Assembly (NCBI RefSeq): GCF_001483745.1 | Contig: NZ_LQBL01000031.1 | Location: 62,001-126,000, forward strand | DNA from: Serinicoccus chungangensis | GTDB taxonomy: Bacteria; Actinomycetota; Actinomycetes; Actinomycetales; Dermatophilaceae | DNA length: 64,000 nucleotides | Direction: 5' to 3' | Shown here: positions 44,254-52,881 of the stretch, one piece after another | Numbering within the stretch: the first letter of the stretch is position 1 | Layout of the letters: every line of letters starts with the position of its first letter | Made by a program: the position numbers and the translations under genes | The notes under the pieces: generated by a model | Told to the model about the DNA's origin: nothing | Seen by the model: the letters and a program-made list of their open reading frames with translations, nothing else | The model's database searches: none

Positions 44254-44999
44254 GCGCGGGGACCCGTGCGCACCAGGCGGGCGGCCGCCGCCGGGTCGGT
44301 CTCTCCCTCGCCGTAGGACGGGCAGAGGCGGGCCACCGGGCAGGCGCCGCAGGCGGGCTTGCGCGCGTGGCAGATGCGGCGACCGTGGAAGATGAGGACG
44401 TGCGAGAGCTGGGTCCAGTCCCGCCGGGGGAAGAGCGCGCCGACCGCGTGCTCGACCGCCACCGGGTCCGTCTCGTCGGTCCACCCGAAGCGGCGCGCCA
44501 CCCGACCGAGGTGGGTGTCGACCGTGATGCCGGGCACGTCGAAGGCGTTGCCCAGGACGACGTTGGCGGTCTTGCGACCCACGCCGGGCAGCGTGACCAG
44601 GTCGGAGAGCCGGCCGGGCACCTGGCCCCCGAACCGCTCGACGAGGGCGGCCCCCAGCTTGAGCAGGGACTCGGTCTTGGCCCGGAAGAACCCGGTGGGC
44701 TGGATGATGGTCTCGACCTCGGTGCGGTCGGCCGCCGCGAGGGCCCGTGCGTCGGGGTAGCGCGCGAAGAGCGTCGGCGTCACCCCGTTGACCCGGACAT
44801 CGGTGGTCTGCGCGGAGAGCACGGTGGCCACCAGGAGCTGGTAGGCGTCGGCGAAGTCGAGCTCGCAACGGGCGTCCGGGTAGTGCTCGTGCAGCACACG
44901 CGACATCCGGCGCGCTCGACGGGTCAGCGCCAGGGGAGTCTCCCCGGTCGGGGTCTGCGGGTCCGCTCCGGACGGATGGCTCTCGACGCTCACCCCCAC
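44250..44999 (-). CDS. nth: Endonuclease III (DNA glycosylase/AP lyase)
   Basis: Removes oxidised pyrimidines. 249 residues: [15 protein letters not shown], helix-hairpin-helix [17 protein letters not shown] with the catalytic Lys, [14 protein letters not shown] with the catalytic Asp, and the [4Fe-4S] cysteines [17 protein letters not shown] (C-x6-C-x2-C-x5-C). The start may be GTG 44999 or, with a better-spaced AGGG, GTG 44993. Coupled to the Nudix gene by a 4-base overlap. Confidence 0.95.
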   Translation of the reverse strand: MGVSVESHPSGADPQTPTGETPLALTRRARRMSRVLHEHYPDARCELDFADAYQLLVATVLSAQTTDVRVNGVTPTLFARYPDARALAAADRTEVETIIQPTGFFRAKTESLLKLGAALVERFGGQVPGRLSDLVTLPGVGRKTANVVLGNAFDVPGITVDTHLGRVARRFGWTDETDPVAVEHAVGALFPRRDWTQLSHVLIFHGRRICHARKPACGACPVARLCPSYGEGETDPAAAARLVRTGPRA

Positions 45000-45064
45000 A
45001 CCCTAGAGGGGTGGGCCGACACACCCCGGCCCCATTCCGCCGCTGGTCATGGCACCATGAGGCG

Positions 45065-45742
45065 GTGGACCGGCACGTCGTCATGAAAGCACCGTTGTTC
45101 GCCGCGCTCGACGGCGCGACGGCCGACCAGCTCATGGACTCGATGAGCCCGCACCGGCTGGCACGGGGGGACGTGGTCTTCCAGGAGGGGGACCCGGGGG
45201 ACTCGTTGCACGTCATCACCAAGGGCAAGGTGAAGCTCGCCCGCGCCTCGGCCGACGGGCGCGAGAGCCTGCTCGCGGTGCTCGGCCCGGGCGAGATGTT
45301 CGGCGAGCTGAGCCTCTTCGACCCCGGCCCGCGGCTGACGACCGCCTACGTGGTCTCGGACACCGAGTTCATCTCCCTCGGCAACGACGCCCTGCGCGCC
45401 TTCCTGGGCCACCACCCGGAGGTCGCGATGCAGATGCTGGCCGGCCTCGCGCACCGCTTGCGCAAGACCAACGAGGGCCTGTCCGACCTGGTCTTCACCG
45501 ACGTCCCGGGCCGCGTCGCCAAGGCGCTGCTCGACCTGTCCGACCGCTTCGGCCGGCGCTCGGAGGCCGGGATCGTCGTCTCGCACGACCTCACCCAGGA
45601 GGAGCTGGCCCAGCTCGTCGGCGCCAGCCGGGAGACGGTCAACAAGGCGCTCGCGGACTTCGCGCAACGGGGCTGGGTCACCCTGGGGGCCAAGGCCGTC
45701 ACGCTGATGGACCTCGACCGGCTCCGGCGCCGCGCGCGCTGA
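45065..45742 (+). CDS. Crp/Fnr-family transcriptional regulator
   Basis: 225 residues from GTG 45065. N-terminal cyclic-nucleotide-binding fold (APLFAALDGATADQLMDSM, GDVVFQEGDPGDSLHVITKG, phosphate-binding region GEMFGELSLFDPGPRLTTAYV with Arg and Thr), long central helix, and C-terminal HTH (LTQEELAQLVGASRETVNKA). The PBC-like sequence suggests cAMP binding as in the actinobacterial Crp/GlxR group. Divergent from nth. A candidate binding site is described at 42735-42750. Confidence 0.93.
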   Translation: MDRHVVMKAPLFAALDGATADQLMDSMSPHRLARGDVVFQEGDPGDSLHVITKGKVKLARASADGRESLLAVLGPGEMFGELSLFDPGPRLTTAYVVSDTEFISLGNDALRAFLGHHPEVAMQMLAGLAHRLRKTNEGLSDLVFTDVPGRVAKALLDLSDRFGRRSEAGIVVSHDLTQEELAQLVGASRETVNKALADFAQRGWVTLGAKAVTLMDLDRLRRRAR

Positions 45743-45747
45743 ACGTC

Positions 45748-45789
45748 GAGCCCCCGCCCGGCACCACCGCGGCCCCTGCCTGCGGGCTC
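45748..45789. terminator. Weak hairpin between convergent crp and MBL-fold genes
   Basis: gagccc (45748-45753) and gggctc (45784-45789), six pairs around a 30-base loop, located across the two stop codons. Weak on its own. Confidence 0.25.
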
Positions 45790-46603
45790 AGCCGTCGAGC
45801 GCGCCCAGGTAGTGCAGCTGCGCCAGCACCGACAGGCGCGCCGCCGGCCAGACGGCACGGGGGGTGTCGGCATACACCAGCTCCACGACCCGGTCCGCCA
45901 GGTCGCCCCCACCCGGCTGCAGCCGCGCGACGGCGTCCCTGACCTGCGCCAGACGCTCGTGCCGGTGCCGCCAGTAGTGCTCCACGACGCCCGCGGCGTC
46001 CGGCACGACCGGCCCGTGCCCCGGCGCGATGCTGCTCGCCGCCCCGCTGCCGGTCAGCGTGCGCAGGCGCTCCAGCGACTCCAGGTATGACGTGAGGTCC
46101 CCGTCGGGGTAGGCGACCACCGTGGTGCCCCGGCCCAGCACGGTGTCGCCGGTGAGCAGCACCTGCTCGGACGGCAGCAGGAAGGACAGCGAGTCCGCGG
46201 TGTGGCCGGGGGTGGGCACGACGAGCACCTCGAGCCCGTCCACGTCCAGGTGCTCTCCCTCCCGCAGGTCGTCGTGCCCCCGTCCGCACCTCCGCACCGG
46301 CGCCCCGGTGAGCCGCGCCCACCGGTCGGCGGACTCGGCGTGGTCGGCGTGCCCGTGCGTCAGGAGGGTCAGGGCGACCCGGGCGTCCCGCCCGGCGACG
46401 TGGTCGAGCACCGTCGCGAGGTGGGCCTCGTCCAGCGGCCCGGGGTCGACCACGACCGCCTGGCTGCTGCCGGGCTCCAGGAGCACCCAGGTGTTGGTGC
46501 CCTCCAAGGTCATCGGGGAGGGGTTCGGGCACAGCACCGCGTGGGCACGCTCGCCCCAGGACCCCCCTTGCCAGGCCGCGTCCGCGGCCCCACCCGGCCT
46601 CAC
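45788..46603 (-). CDS. MBL-fold metallo-hydrolase (glyoxalase II-like)
   Basis: 271 residues from GTG 46603, overlapping the Nudix stop (GTGA). Zinc-binding motif THGHADHAES, then TPGHTADSLSFLL, LLTGDTVLGRGTT and APGHGPVV supply the remaining ligands; the N-terminus NPSPMTLEGTNTWVLLE is that of the LACTB2-like/hydroxyacylglutathione-hydrolase-like group. May cleave thioesters or act on nucleic acid; not decidable here. Last of the leftward set DUF4177 - RidA - nudix - MBL. Confidence 0.88.
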   Translation of the reverse strand: MRPGGAADAAWQGGSWGERAHAVLCPNPSPMTLEGTNTWVLLEPGSSQAVVVDPGPLDEAHLATVLDHVAGRDARVALTLLTHGHADHAESADRWARLTGAPVRRCGRGHDDLREGEHLDVDGLEVLVVPTPGHTADSLSFLLPSEQVLLTGDTVLGRGTTVVAYPDGDLTSYLESLERLRTLTGSGAASSIAPGHGPVVPDAAGVVEHYWRHRHERLAQVRDAVARLQPGGGDLADRVVELVYADTPRAVWPAARLSVLAQLHYLGALDG

Positions 46604-47475
46604 CGCGCGTCCACGGGCCGCGGCGCCCTCATCCACAGCCGTCCGTCGTGCTCGACCGGGACCGGCATGACGGCCGGCACCTGGGGCCGCTCCCCCAGCC
46701 AGTCGTCGAGGTCATCGATGCCCGCGAGCTCCTCGACCATCACCTGGGTGGGGGGCAGCAGCAGGTCGCGGCCCTCCCGCTGGCCCTGGAGGATGTCCGC
46801 CGGGGTGCGCCACCCGGCCTCGGCGGCCTCGCTGCTCTCGTCGTCGGCCACCTGGCCCGGCGGCATACGGGCGGCCAGGAACCGCGTGTCGTAGCGCCGC
46901 GGCTCGCACTCGGGGGTGATCCAGTGGCCGCGCAGGCTCAGCAGGTCCGTCCGGAGCACCAGCGAGTGGCGCTGCAGCACCTGGGCGAAGCTGTGGGTGC
47001 GGTCCAGCAGCCCCACCCGCTCCTGACGCCATACCTCGTCGCGCAGGTCGTCGACCACCGTGTCGGGCGACCGGCCGGCCAGCAGCACACCGCACTCCTC
47101 GAAGACCTCCCGGGCGGCTGCGGCGACCAGCTGCCGCGCCTCGGCCTCGCCCGTCCCCAGCCGCCGGGCCCAGGAGCGCGCGTCCGGCCCGGCCCAGGGC
47201 ACTCCGACGTCGGCGTCGCGCGGGTCGACGCCGCCGCCGGGGAAGGCGACCATCCCGCCCGCGAAGGCCATGCCCCCGGCGCGACGGAGCACGAAGACCT
47301 CCAGTCGAGGGTCGTCACGCAGCAGCATCACCGTGGCCGAGTCCCGTGGCGTCGCCGCGGACCGCTCGGCGGGCGGGCGGCGCAGCCAGGCGCGGGAGTG
47401 CTCCGTCACGACGTCGGGGACGTCGAAGTCGCGGTATGCGGCCGCCCCGGGGCCGGCGGCATCCTCCCCCGCCAC
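46600..47475 (-). CDS. NUDIX hydrolase
   Basis: 291 residues. Nudix signature: GGMVAFPGGGVDPRDAD, an insert, then REVFEECGVLLAG (RExxEExG present). A long C-terminal extension (FLAARMPPGQVADDESSEAA, GWRTPADILQG) is typical of the NUDT19-like acyl-CoA diphosphatase group. GTG 47475 starts one base after the RidA stop; the stop overlaps the MBL start by four. Confidence 0.88.
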   Translation of the reverse strand: MAGEDAAGPGAAAYRDFDVPDVVTEHSRAWLRRPPAERSAATPRDSATVMLLRDDPRLEVFVLRRAGGMAFAGGMVAFPGGGVDPRDADVGVPWAGPDARSWARRLGTGEAEARQLVAAAAREVFEECGVLLAGRSPDTVVDDLRDEVWRQERVGLLDRTHSFAQVLQRHSLVLRTDLLSLRGHWITPECEPRRYDTRFLAARMPPGQVADDESSEAAEAGWRTPADILQGQREGRDLLLPPTQVMVEELAGIDDLDDWLGERPQVPAVMPVPVEHDGRLWMRAPRPVDAR

Positions 47476-47476
47476 G

Positions 47477-47965
47477 TCAGTCCCGGACGGCGACGGTGAT
47501 CTCGACCTCGACGGGCACGTCGAGCGGCAGCACGGCGACGCCGACGGCGGAGCGGGCGTGCACCCCGGCCTCGCCGAACGCGTGGCCGAGCAGCTCGGAC
47601 GCCCCGTTCACCACGCCCGGCTGCCCCGTGAAGGAGGGGTCGCTGGCCACGAAGCCGACGACCTTCACCACCCGGACGACGCGGTCGAGGTCACCGATGA
47701 CCGACCGGACGGCGGCGATGGCGTTGAGGGCGCACACCCCGGCGAGACGCGTGGCGTCCTCAGGGCTCACCAGCCCCTCCCCCTCGCCGACCTTGCCGGT
47801 GCGCTCCAGACGCCCGTCGACGAACGGCACCTGCCCCGAGCTGAAGACGAGGTCACCGTGCCTGACCGCCGGGACGTAGGCGGCGACGGGCGCCGCGACC
47901 TGGGGCACCCGGTGGCCGAGCTCGGCCAGCCGGCCCTCCACGACACCCGCTGCGGAGTCGGCCAT
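47477..47965 (-). CDS. RidA family protein (enamine/imine deaminase-like)
   Basis: 162 residues with the YjgF/RidA core: YVPAVRHGDLVFSSGQVPFV, NAIAAVRSVIGDLDRVVRVV, PLDVPVEVEITVAV. Members hydrolyse reactive 2-aminoacrylate-type enamines; the diagnostic active-site Arg near the end is replaced in this subfamily (HARSAVGVAVLP retains an Arg), so activity is uncertain. ATG 47965, ten bases downstream of the DUF4177 gene. Confidence 0.88.
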   Translation of the reverse strand: MADSAAGVVEGRLAELGHRVPQVAAPVAAYVPAVRHGDLVFSSGQVPFVDGRLERTGKVGEGEGLVSPEDATRLAGVCALNAIAAVRSVIGDLDRVVRVVKVVGFVASDPSFTGQPGVVNGASELLGHAFGEAGVHARSAVGVAVLPLDVPVEVEITVAVRD

Positions 47966-47975
47966 GACCGACCCG

Positions 47976-48143
47976 TCAGGCGTTCTTGGGACGCTTGAGG
48001 TACGCCACGAGGTTGGTGCCGTCGCCCGGTCCGGGCACCACCTGCACCAGCTCCCAGCCGTCCTCGCCCCACTGGTCGAGGATCTGCTTGGTCGCGTGGA
48101 TCATGAGGGGGACGGTCGCGTACTCCCACTGCTGCACAGTCAT
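47976..48143 (-). CDS. Small DUF4177 protein
   Basis: 55 residues (MTVQQWEYATVPLMIHATKQ...). WEYATVPL and QWGEDGWELVQV are DUF4177 features; function unknown. ATG 48143, with AGGG about nine bases upstream, preferred over the longer frame from 48164. First gene of the leftward cluster and divergent from the penicillin-binding protein gene. Confidence 0.82.
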   Translation of the reverse strand: MTVQQWEYATVPLMIHATKQILDQWGEDGWELVQVVPGPGDGTNLVAYLKRPKNA

Positions 48144-48245
48144 GGTGCCGACCCTACCGGCCACGTCGGCCCGGTCGCCCGACCACCCGCGGGCGGCTCG
48201 GCGTGGGTCAAGGACCTCTCAGAAACCTCACGTACCGTGTCTGGT

Positions 48246-50927
48246 ATGCGCTCTGCTCTCACTGTCGCACGGGTGACCTCCCTGCTCGGGGTCTTTCTGG
48301 CCGTCTCGATCCTCATGGGGATCATCGGTGCCGGCCTGCTCGCCCCGGTGGTGGGGGCCACCGGCCTCGCGGCCCGGGAGAGCGTGAGCATGTTCGAGGA
48401 GCTGCCGGGGGACCTGGAGCAGAACCCGCTGGCCCAGCAGTCCCGCATCCTGGCCGCGGACGGCACCATCCTCGCGACCCCGGCGACGCAGAACCGCATC
48501 ATCGTCGAGAGCGACGAGATCAGCCAGAACATGAAGGACGCGCAGGTCGCGATCGAGGACGAGCGCTTCTTCCAGCACGGCGGCGCCGACGTCGAGGCGC
48601 TGGCCCGGGCGGTGGTCCAGAACTCCACCACCGACACGACCCAGGGCGGCTCGACCCTGACCCAGCAGTACATCAAGCTGGCGCTGCAGGACCAGGCGCT
48701 CAAGGAGGGCGACGCCGAGGCCTACGCCCAGACCCAGGCCAGGTCGGGCATGGAGGGCTACGTCCGCAAGCTGCGCGAGCTGAAGTACGCCATCACCCTC
48801 GAGGAGCGGCTCACCAAGGACGAGATCCTCGTGGGCTACCTCAACCTGGCCTTCTACGGCGACCGGGTCTTCGGCGTCGAGGCCGCGGCCCGGCACTACT
48901 TCAACGTCAACGCCGCGGACCTCACGGTCGCCCAGTCGGCGCTGCTGGCCGGGGTCGTCCGCTCGCCCAGCAACACCAACCCGGTGGCCAACCCCGAGCT
49001 GGCCCAGGCACGGCGCGACGTCGTGCTCGGCAACATGTTCGACCAGGGGATGATCACCGAGGAGGAGCTGGAGGAGGCCCGCTCGCAGCAGGTCGAGGAC
49101 ATGCTCGAGATCCGGGACAGCCAGCGCTCCTGCCTGCGCTCGGCCAACCCCTACTTCTGCGACTACGTCGAGGCCTGGCTGCTGGAGCAGCCGGCGCTGG
49201 GCAAGACCCGGGACGAGCGGCTGGAGAACCTCACGACCAACGGGCTGACCGTCCAGACCACCCTCGACCTCGAGCTCTCGGGCGAGATGAAGGACATCCT
49301 GCGCGACGCCACCCCGGAGGGCAACGAGTACTTCCTCGGCTCCGCCGCGACCGTCGTCGAGCCCGGCACCGGCAAGATCCTCGCCTTCAACCAGTCCTCC
49401 CAGTACGACCTGGAGGGCACCAACGACAAGGTCCGGGAGACCTCGGTCAACTGGAACGTCGACAACGCCTACGGCGGCCCGGGAGGTATGGCGATCGGCT
49501 CGATCGCGAAGGCGTACACCCTGGTCGAAGCCCTCGAGAAGGGCGTGCCGGTCGAGGCGGACATCCGGGTGCGCGAGCCAGAGGACAGCACCTTCGGCAA
49601 CGTCTGGCTCGAGGACCCGGAGAACCGGCCCACGTCGTACCCCCCGTCGGACGAGGTCTTCCCGGCCGGCATCTTCTTCCGCGACGACTTCGACGAGGGC
49701 TGCACGATCGGCGAGGACCACTGGGCGGTCCGCAACGCCAATGACGAGAACCACGTCGACGAGATCACCCTGCGCAAGGCGTCGGCCCTGTCGGTCAACA
49801 CCGCCTTCGCCACCCTGGCCTCCCAGGTCGGGACGTGCGACATCGCGGAGACGATGACCGAGATGGGCCTGCACGCGGCCAACGGCCAGGACTACGGGCT
49901 GGACCCGGGCAACGCCGACAACACGCTCGCTCCGTCCCTGGTGCTCGGCGCCGACACCGCGAGCCCGCTCACCGTGGCCGCGTCCTACGCGACCTTCGCC
50001 TCGGGCGGCATCTACTGCCCGCCGGTGCCGGTCACCCAGGTGCTGGACGCCGACGGTGAGGAGCTGCCGCTGGAGCTGCCGGAGTGCGAGCGGGTCATCG
50101 AGGAGGACGTCGCGCTGGGTGCCGTGGAGCTGCTCGAGGGTGTCCTCAGCATCGAGGGCTCGGGGTGGCAGGCCATCCTGGATGACGACCGCCCGGCCGG
50201 CGGCAAGACCGGCACCAACAACGACTCGACCGCCACCTGGTTCGCCGGCTTCACCCCGCAGCTCTCGACCGCGGTCTTCGTGGGCAACGTGCCGGCCGGG
50301 GCCCGCTACGACGGGGACCTCGTCGACATCACCATCGGAGGCGAGTACATCGAGGGTCCGCTCTTCGGCTCCTCGCTGGCCGCGCCCACCTGGAAGCGGA
50401 TCATGGAGACCGCCTCGGAGGGCATGGACGTCGAGGGGTGGGACGAGCCGTCCAACGAGATCCTCAACGGCAAGCGGGTGACGATCCCCCGCGTGGTCGG
50501 TCTGGAGGTCGGGGAGGCTCAGGAGCGCCTCGAGGACGCCGGGCTCACCGGTGCGGTCGTGCGGGTCGGCTCCAGCCGCCCTGAGGGCACCGTCGTCTAC
50601 ACCACGCCCGGGGTGGGGTCCTCGGTACAGACGTCCGATCCGGTCACCCTGCACGTGTCCAACGGCTTCGAGCAGGCCGCGGCGCCGCCGCCGGCGCCCG
50701 TCCAGGCGGCCCCCCGGCGGAGCCAGCCGCAGCCACCTGCTCCGGCGTCGTCGCAGCCGTCCCCGGAGCCCGAGCCCACGCAGGAGCCCGAGCCGGAACC
50801 GACGCAGGAGCCCGAGCCCGAGCCGGAACCGACGCAAGACCCGCAGCCGGCCCCCGCCCCGACTCCCGACCCGCCCGACGAACCCCCGGGCACCGACCCG
50901 CCCGGCGACGACGAGGACGACGACTGA
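48246..50927 (+). CDS. Bifunctional penicillin-binding protein (transglycosylase/transpeptidase) with PASTA domain
   Basis: 893 residues. Membrane anchor at ~10-35; GT51 transglycosylase with Glu104 in IEDERFFQHGGAD and STLTQQYIK; transpeptidase with serine site GSIAK (S419, K422), SVN motif in KASALSVNTAF, and KTG box in GGKTGTNNDSTATWFAG. One PASTA domain follows (TIPRVVGLEVGEAQERLEDAG), then a ~75-residue tail of Pro-Glu-Pro-Thr-Gln repeats ending in an acidic run. Class A PBP (PonA-like) that polymerises and cross-links peptidoglycan. Confidence 0.95.
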   Translation: MRSALTVARVTSLLGVFLAVSILMGIIGAGLLAPVVGATGLAARESVSMFEELPGDLEQNPLAQQSRILAADGTILATPATQNRIIVESDEISQNMKDAQVAIEDERFFQHGGADVEALARAVVQNSTTDTTQGGSTLTQQYIKLALQDQALKEGDAEAYAQTQARSGMEGYVRKLRELKYAITLEERLTKDEILVGYLNLAFYGDRVFGVEAAARHYFNVNAADLTVAQSALLAGVVRSPSNTNPVANPELAQARRDVVLGNMFDQGMITEEELEEARSQQVEDMLEIRDSQRSCLRSANPYFCDYVEAWLLEQPALGKTRDERLENLTTNGLTVQTTLDLELSGEMKDILRDATPEGNEYFLGSAATVVEPGTGKILAFNQSSQYDLEGTNDKVRETSVNWNVDNAYGGPGGMAIGSIAKAYTLVEALEKGVPVEADIRVREPEDSTFGNVWLEDPENRPTSYPPSDEVFPAGIFFRDDFDEGCTIGEDHWAVRNANDENHVDEITLRKASALSVNTAFATLASQVGTCDIAETMTEMGLHAANGQDYGLDPGNADNTLAPSLVLGADTASPLTVAASYATFASGGIYCPPVPVTQVLDADGEELPLELPECERVIEEDVALGAVELLEGVLSIEGSGWQAILDDDRPAGGKTGTNNDSTATWFAGFTPQLSTAVFVGNVPAGARYDGDLVDITIGGEYIEGPLFGSSLAAPTWKRIMETASEGMDVEGWDEPSNEILNGKRVTIPRVVGLEVGEAQERLEDAGLTGAVVRVGSSRPEGTVVYTTPGVGSSVQTSDPVTLHVSNGFEQAAAPPPAPVQAAPRRSQPQPPAPASSQPSPEPEPTQEPEPEPTQEPEPEPEPTQDPQPAPAPTPDPPDEPPGTDPPGDDEDDD

Positions 50928-50956
50928 GGGTCACCCCCTCCGGCCGCACCGGCCGC

Positions 50957-51031
50957 ACCGGACGCGCCGCCCGGCCGCACAGGACGCGCCGGCAGGTCAC
51001 ACCGGACGCGCCGCCCGGCCGCACAGGACGC
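50957..51031. repeat. 31-base direct repeat, two copies
   Basis: 50957-50987 and 51001-51031 are identical (starting accggacgcgccg, ending cacaggacgc), 44 bases apart start to start, in the gap between the PBP gene and yqeY. Shorter fragments of the same unit (ggccgcacc) surround them. Confidence 0.85.
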
Positions 51032-51102
51032 CTGGCGGGCGCCCGCTGACGGCCTCCGGAATGCCGCAGGGGGTCCGCGGCCGGGGTGAGACACTGGCGG
51101 AC

Positions 51103-51567
51103 ATGACCGAGCAGACCGGCCTCAAGGCCACCCTCCAGCAGGACCTCACCGCAGCCATGCGCGCGCAGGACAAGGTGCGGGCGGGCACGCTGCGCATGAC
51201 GCTCTCCGCCGTGACGACCGAGGAGGTCGCCGGCAAGCAGGCGCGCGAGCTCTCCGACGACGAGGTGCTCCGCGTCATCACCAAGGAGGCCAAGAAGCGC
51301 CGCGAGGCGGCCGAGGCCTACACCGGGGCCAACCGTCCCGAGCTCGCGGCCCAGGAGGAGGCCGAGCTGGAGGTGCTGGAGGCCTACCTGCCCGCCCAGC
51401 TCAGCGACGAGGAGCTCGACCAGCTCGCGCGCGCGGCGGTCTCCGAGACCGGCGCCACCGACATGCGCGGGATGGGCGGGGTGATGAAGGTGCTGCAGCC
51501 GCGGGTGGCCGGCCGCGCCGAGGGTGGCCGGGTCGCCGCCGCGGTGAGGCAGGCGCTGGGCGCCTGA
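51103..51567 (+). CDS. yqeY: GatB/YqeY domain protein
   Basis: 154 residues, the usual size. LKATLQQDLTAAMRAQDKVR, TLRMTLSAVTTEEV, ITKEAKKRREAAEAYTGANR and VMKVLQPRVAGRAEGG are the YqeY pattern, related to the tRNA-binding tail of the GatB amidotransferase subunit; exact role unproven. ATG 51103. Ends 20 bases before the metallophosphoesterase, so probably cotranscribed. Confidence 0.93.
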   Translation: MTEQTGLKATLQQDLTAAMRAQDKVRAGTLRMTLSAVTTEEVAGKQARELSDDEVLRVITKEAKKRREAAEAYTGANRPELAAQEEAELEVLEAYLPAQLSDEELDQLARAAVSETGATDMRGMGGVMKVLQPRVAGRAEGGRVAAAVRQALGA

Positions 51568-51587
51568 GCGTCCCCGGCGCGCACCCG

Positions 51588-52580
51588 ATGACGACCTCCT
51601 CCGTCCACCGACCGCTCGGCACCACCCTCGCCGCCGGCACGGTCGTCGGTGCGGGCGCGGCGGTCTACGCCACCTGGGTGGAACCGCGGTGGTTCGCGCT
51701 CCGAGAGCTGACCGTGCCCTGCCTGCCTCCGGGCAGACCGGAGGTGCGGGTGCTCCACCTGTCGGACCTGCACCTCGTGCCGCGGCAGCACCGCAAGCGC
51801 GACTGGGTGCGGGGTCTGGCCGCGCTCGAGCCCGACCTGGTGGTCCACACCGGTGACCACCTGGCCGCGATGGACGCGGTGCCGGCGGCGCTCGACACCT
51901 ACGGCACGCTGCTGGACCGCCCGGGCGCCTTCGTCCTGGGGTCGAACGACTACTACCCGCCCACGGCGAAGAACCCGCTGCGCTACCTCAACGACAGCCA
52001 CCGCAGGGGCGCCGACCTGACGCCGCGACGCCTGCCGACCCAGGACCTCGTCGACGGGCTCACGGCACGCGGCTGGGTCGACCTCACCCACCGCCGCGTC
52101 CGCATCGAGACCGGCGGGGTCACCCTCGAGCTGGTCGGGACCGACGACGCCCACCTCGGGCTGGACGACTACGCCCGGGTATCGGCACCGGCCGATCCTG
52201 GCGCGGACCTCACCATCGGCGTCACGCACGCGCCCTACCGCCGCGTGCTCGACCCCATGGCCGCCGACGGAGCACGCCTGCTCATCGCCGGGCACACCCA
52301 CGGCGGGCAGCTGCGGGTTCCGGGGTATGGCGCGCTCGTCACCAACTGCGACCTCGACACCCCCCGGGCCCGAGGGCTGTCGCGCTGGTGGCCTGGCGCC
52401 GGAGCGACCTCGTCACGGCTCCGGCCCCGCGCGGCGCCCTCCGCCGACCCACCGTCGGACGCGGCCTGGCTGCACGTCTCGGCCGGCCTCGGCGGCAACC
52501 CCTACACGCCGTTCCGCTTCTGCTGCCGGCCCGAGGCGACGCTGCTGACGCTGACGAACGACCCTCGTCGGCGGATTTAG
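51588..52580 (+). CDS. Metallophosphoesterase, membrane-anchored
   Basis: 330 residues. An N-terminal hydrophobic segment (TLAAGTVVGAGAAVYATWV) and a calcineurin-type core: HLSDLHLVP (metal ligands D, H), VHTGDH, GSNDYYPP, GVTHAPY and AGHTHGGQLRVPGYG. The family includes UDP-diacylglucosamine-like and YkuE-like phosphodiesterases. A low-complexity insert (RPRAAPSADPPS) precedes the last strands. Stop at 52578-52580 overlaps the -35 region of tRNA-Pro. Confidence 0.9.
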   Translation: MTTSSVHRPLGTTLAAGTVVGAGAAVYATWVEPRWFALRELTVPCLPPGRPEVRVLHLSDLHLVPRQHRKRDWVRGLAALEPDLVVHTGDHLAAMDAVPAALDTYGTLLDRPGAFVLGSNDYYPPTAKNPLRYLNDSHRRGADLTPRRLPTQDLVDGLTARGWVDLTHRRVRIETGGVTLELVGTDDAHLGLDDYARVSAPADPGADLTIGVTHAPYRRVLDPMAADGARLLIAGHTHGGQLRVPGYGALVTNCDLDTPRARGLSRWWPGAGATSSRLRPRAAPSADPPSDAAWLHVSAGLGGNPYTPFRFCCRPEATLLTLTNDPRRRI

Positions 52581-52606
52581 CCGCGGCGGTCGGCGTGGGC
52601 TATCCT
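52577..52606 (+). promoter_or_regulatory. Candidate promoter of tRNA-Pro
   Basis: TTAGCC (52577-52582), 18-base spacer, TATCCT (52601-52606). Same -10 hexamer and same spacing as the tRNA-Thr promoter; overlaps the stop of the upstream gene. Confidence 0.5.
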
Positions 52607-52648
52607 TGCGGACGCTGCGTGCGGCCAGTCGGGCCTGCGCAGGAGCCA

Positions 52649-52725
<77 letters not shown>

Positions 52726-52730
52726 TGCAA

Positions 52731-52771
52731 AAACCGACCCTGACCAGGGAAGACACGGTCAGGGTCGGTTT
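52731..52771 (+). terminator. Classical rho-independent terminator of tRNA-Pro
   Basis: aaaccgaccctgacc (52731-52745) and ggtcagggtcggttt (52757-52771), 15 perfect pairs with an 11-base loop, followed by tattt. Unusually complete for this genome, where other terminator-like hairpins lack the T-run. Confidence 0.9.
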
Positions 52772-52881
52772 ATTTCGTGCACGTTGCAGGCGCCGGCACG
52801 GGGGGTTGGTAGCCTGCTGTTCATGATCCGCCCGGTCGACCGTTGCCCCACCGGCACCGGCCTGTCCAGGGCGGGTGCTCC

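Noticed and set aside
48228-50837. 869-codon minus-strand open frame antisense to the penicillin-binding protein
   Set aside because: Shadow of a well-supported gene; no motif and no start context.
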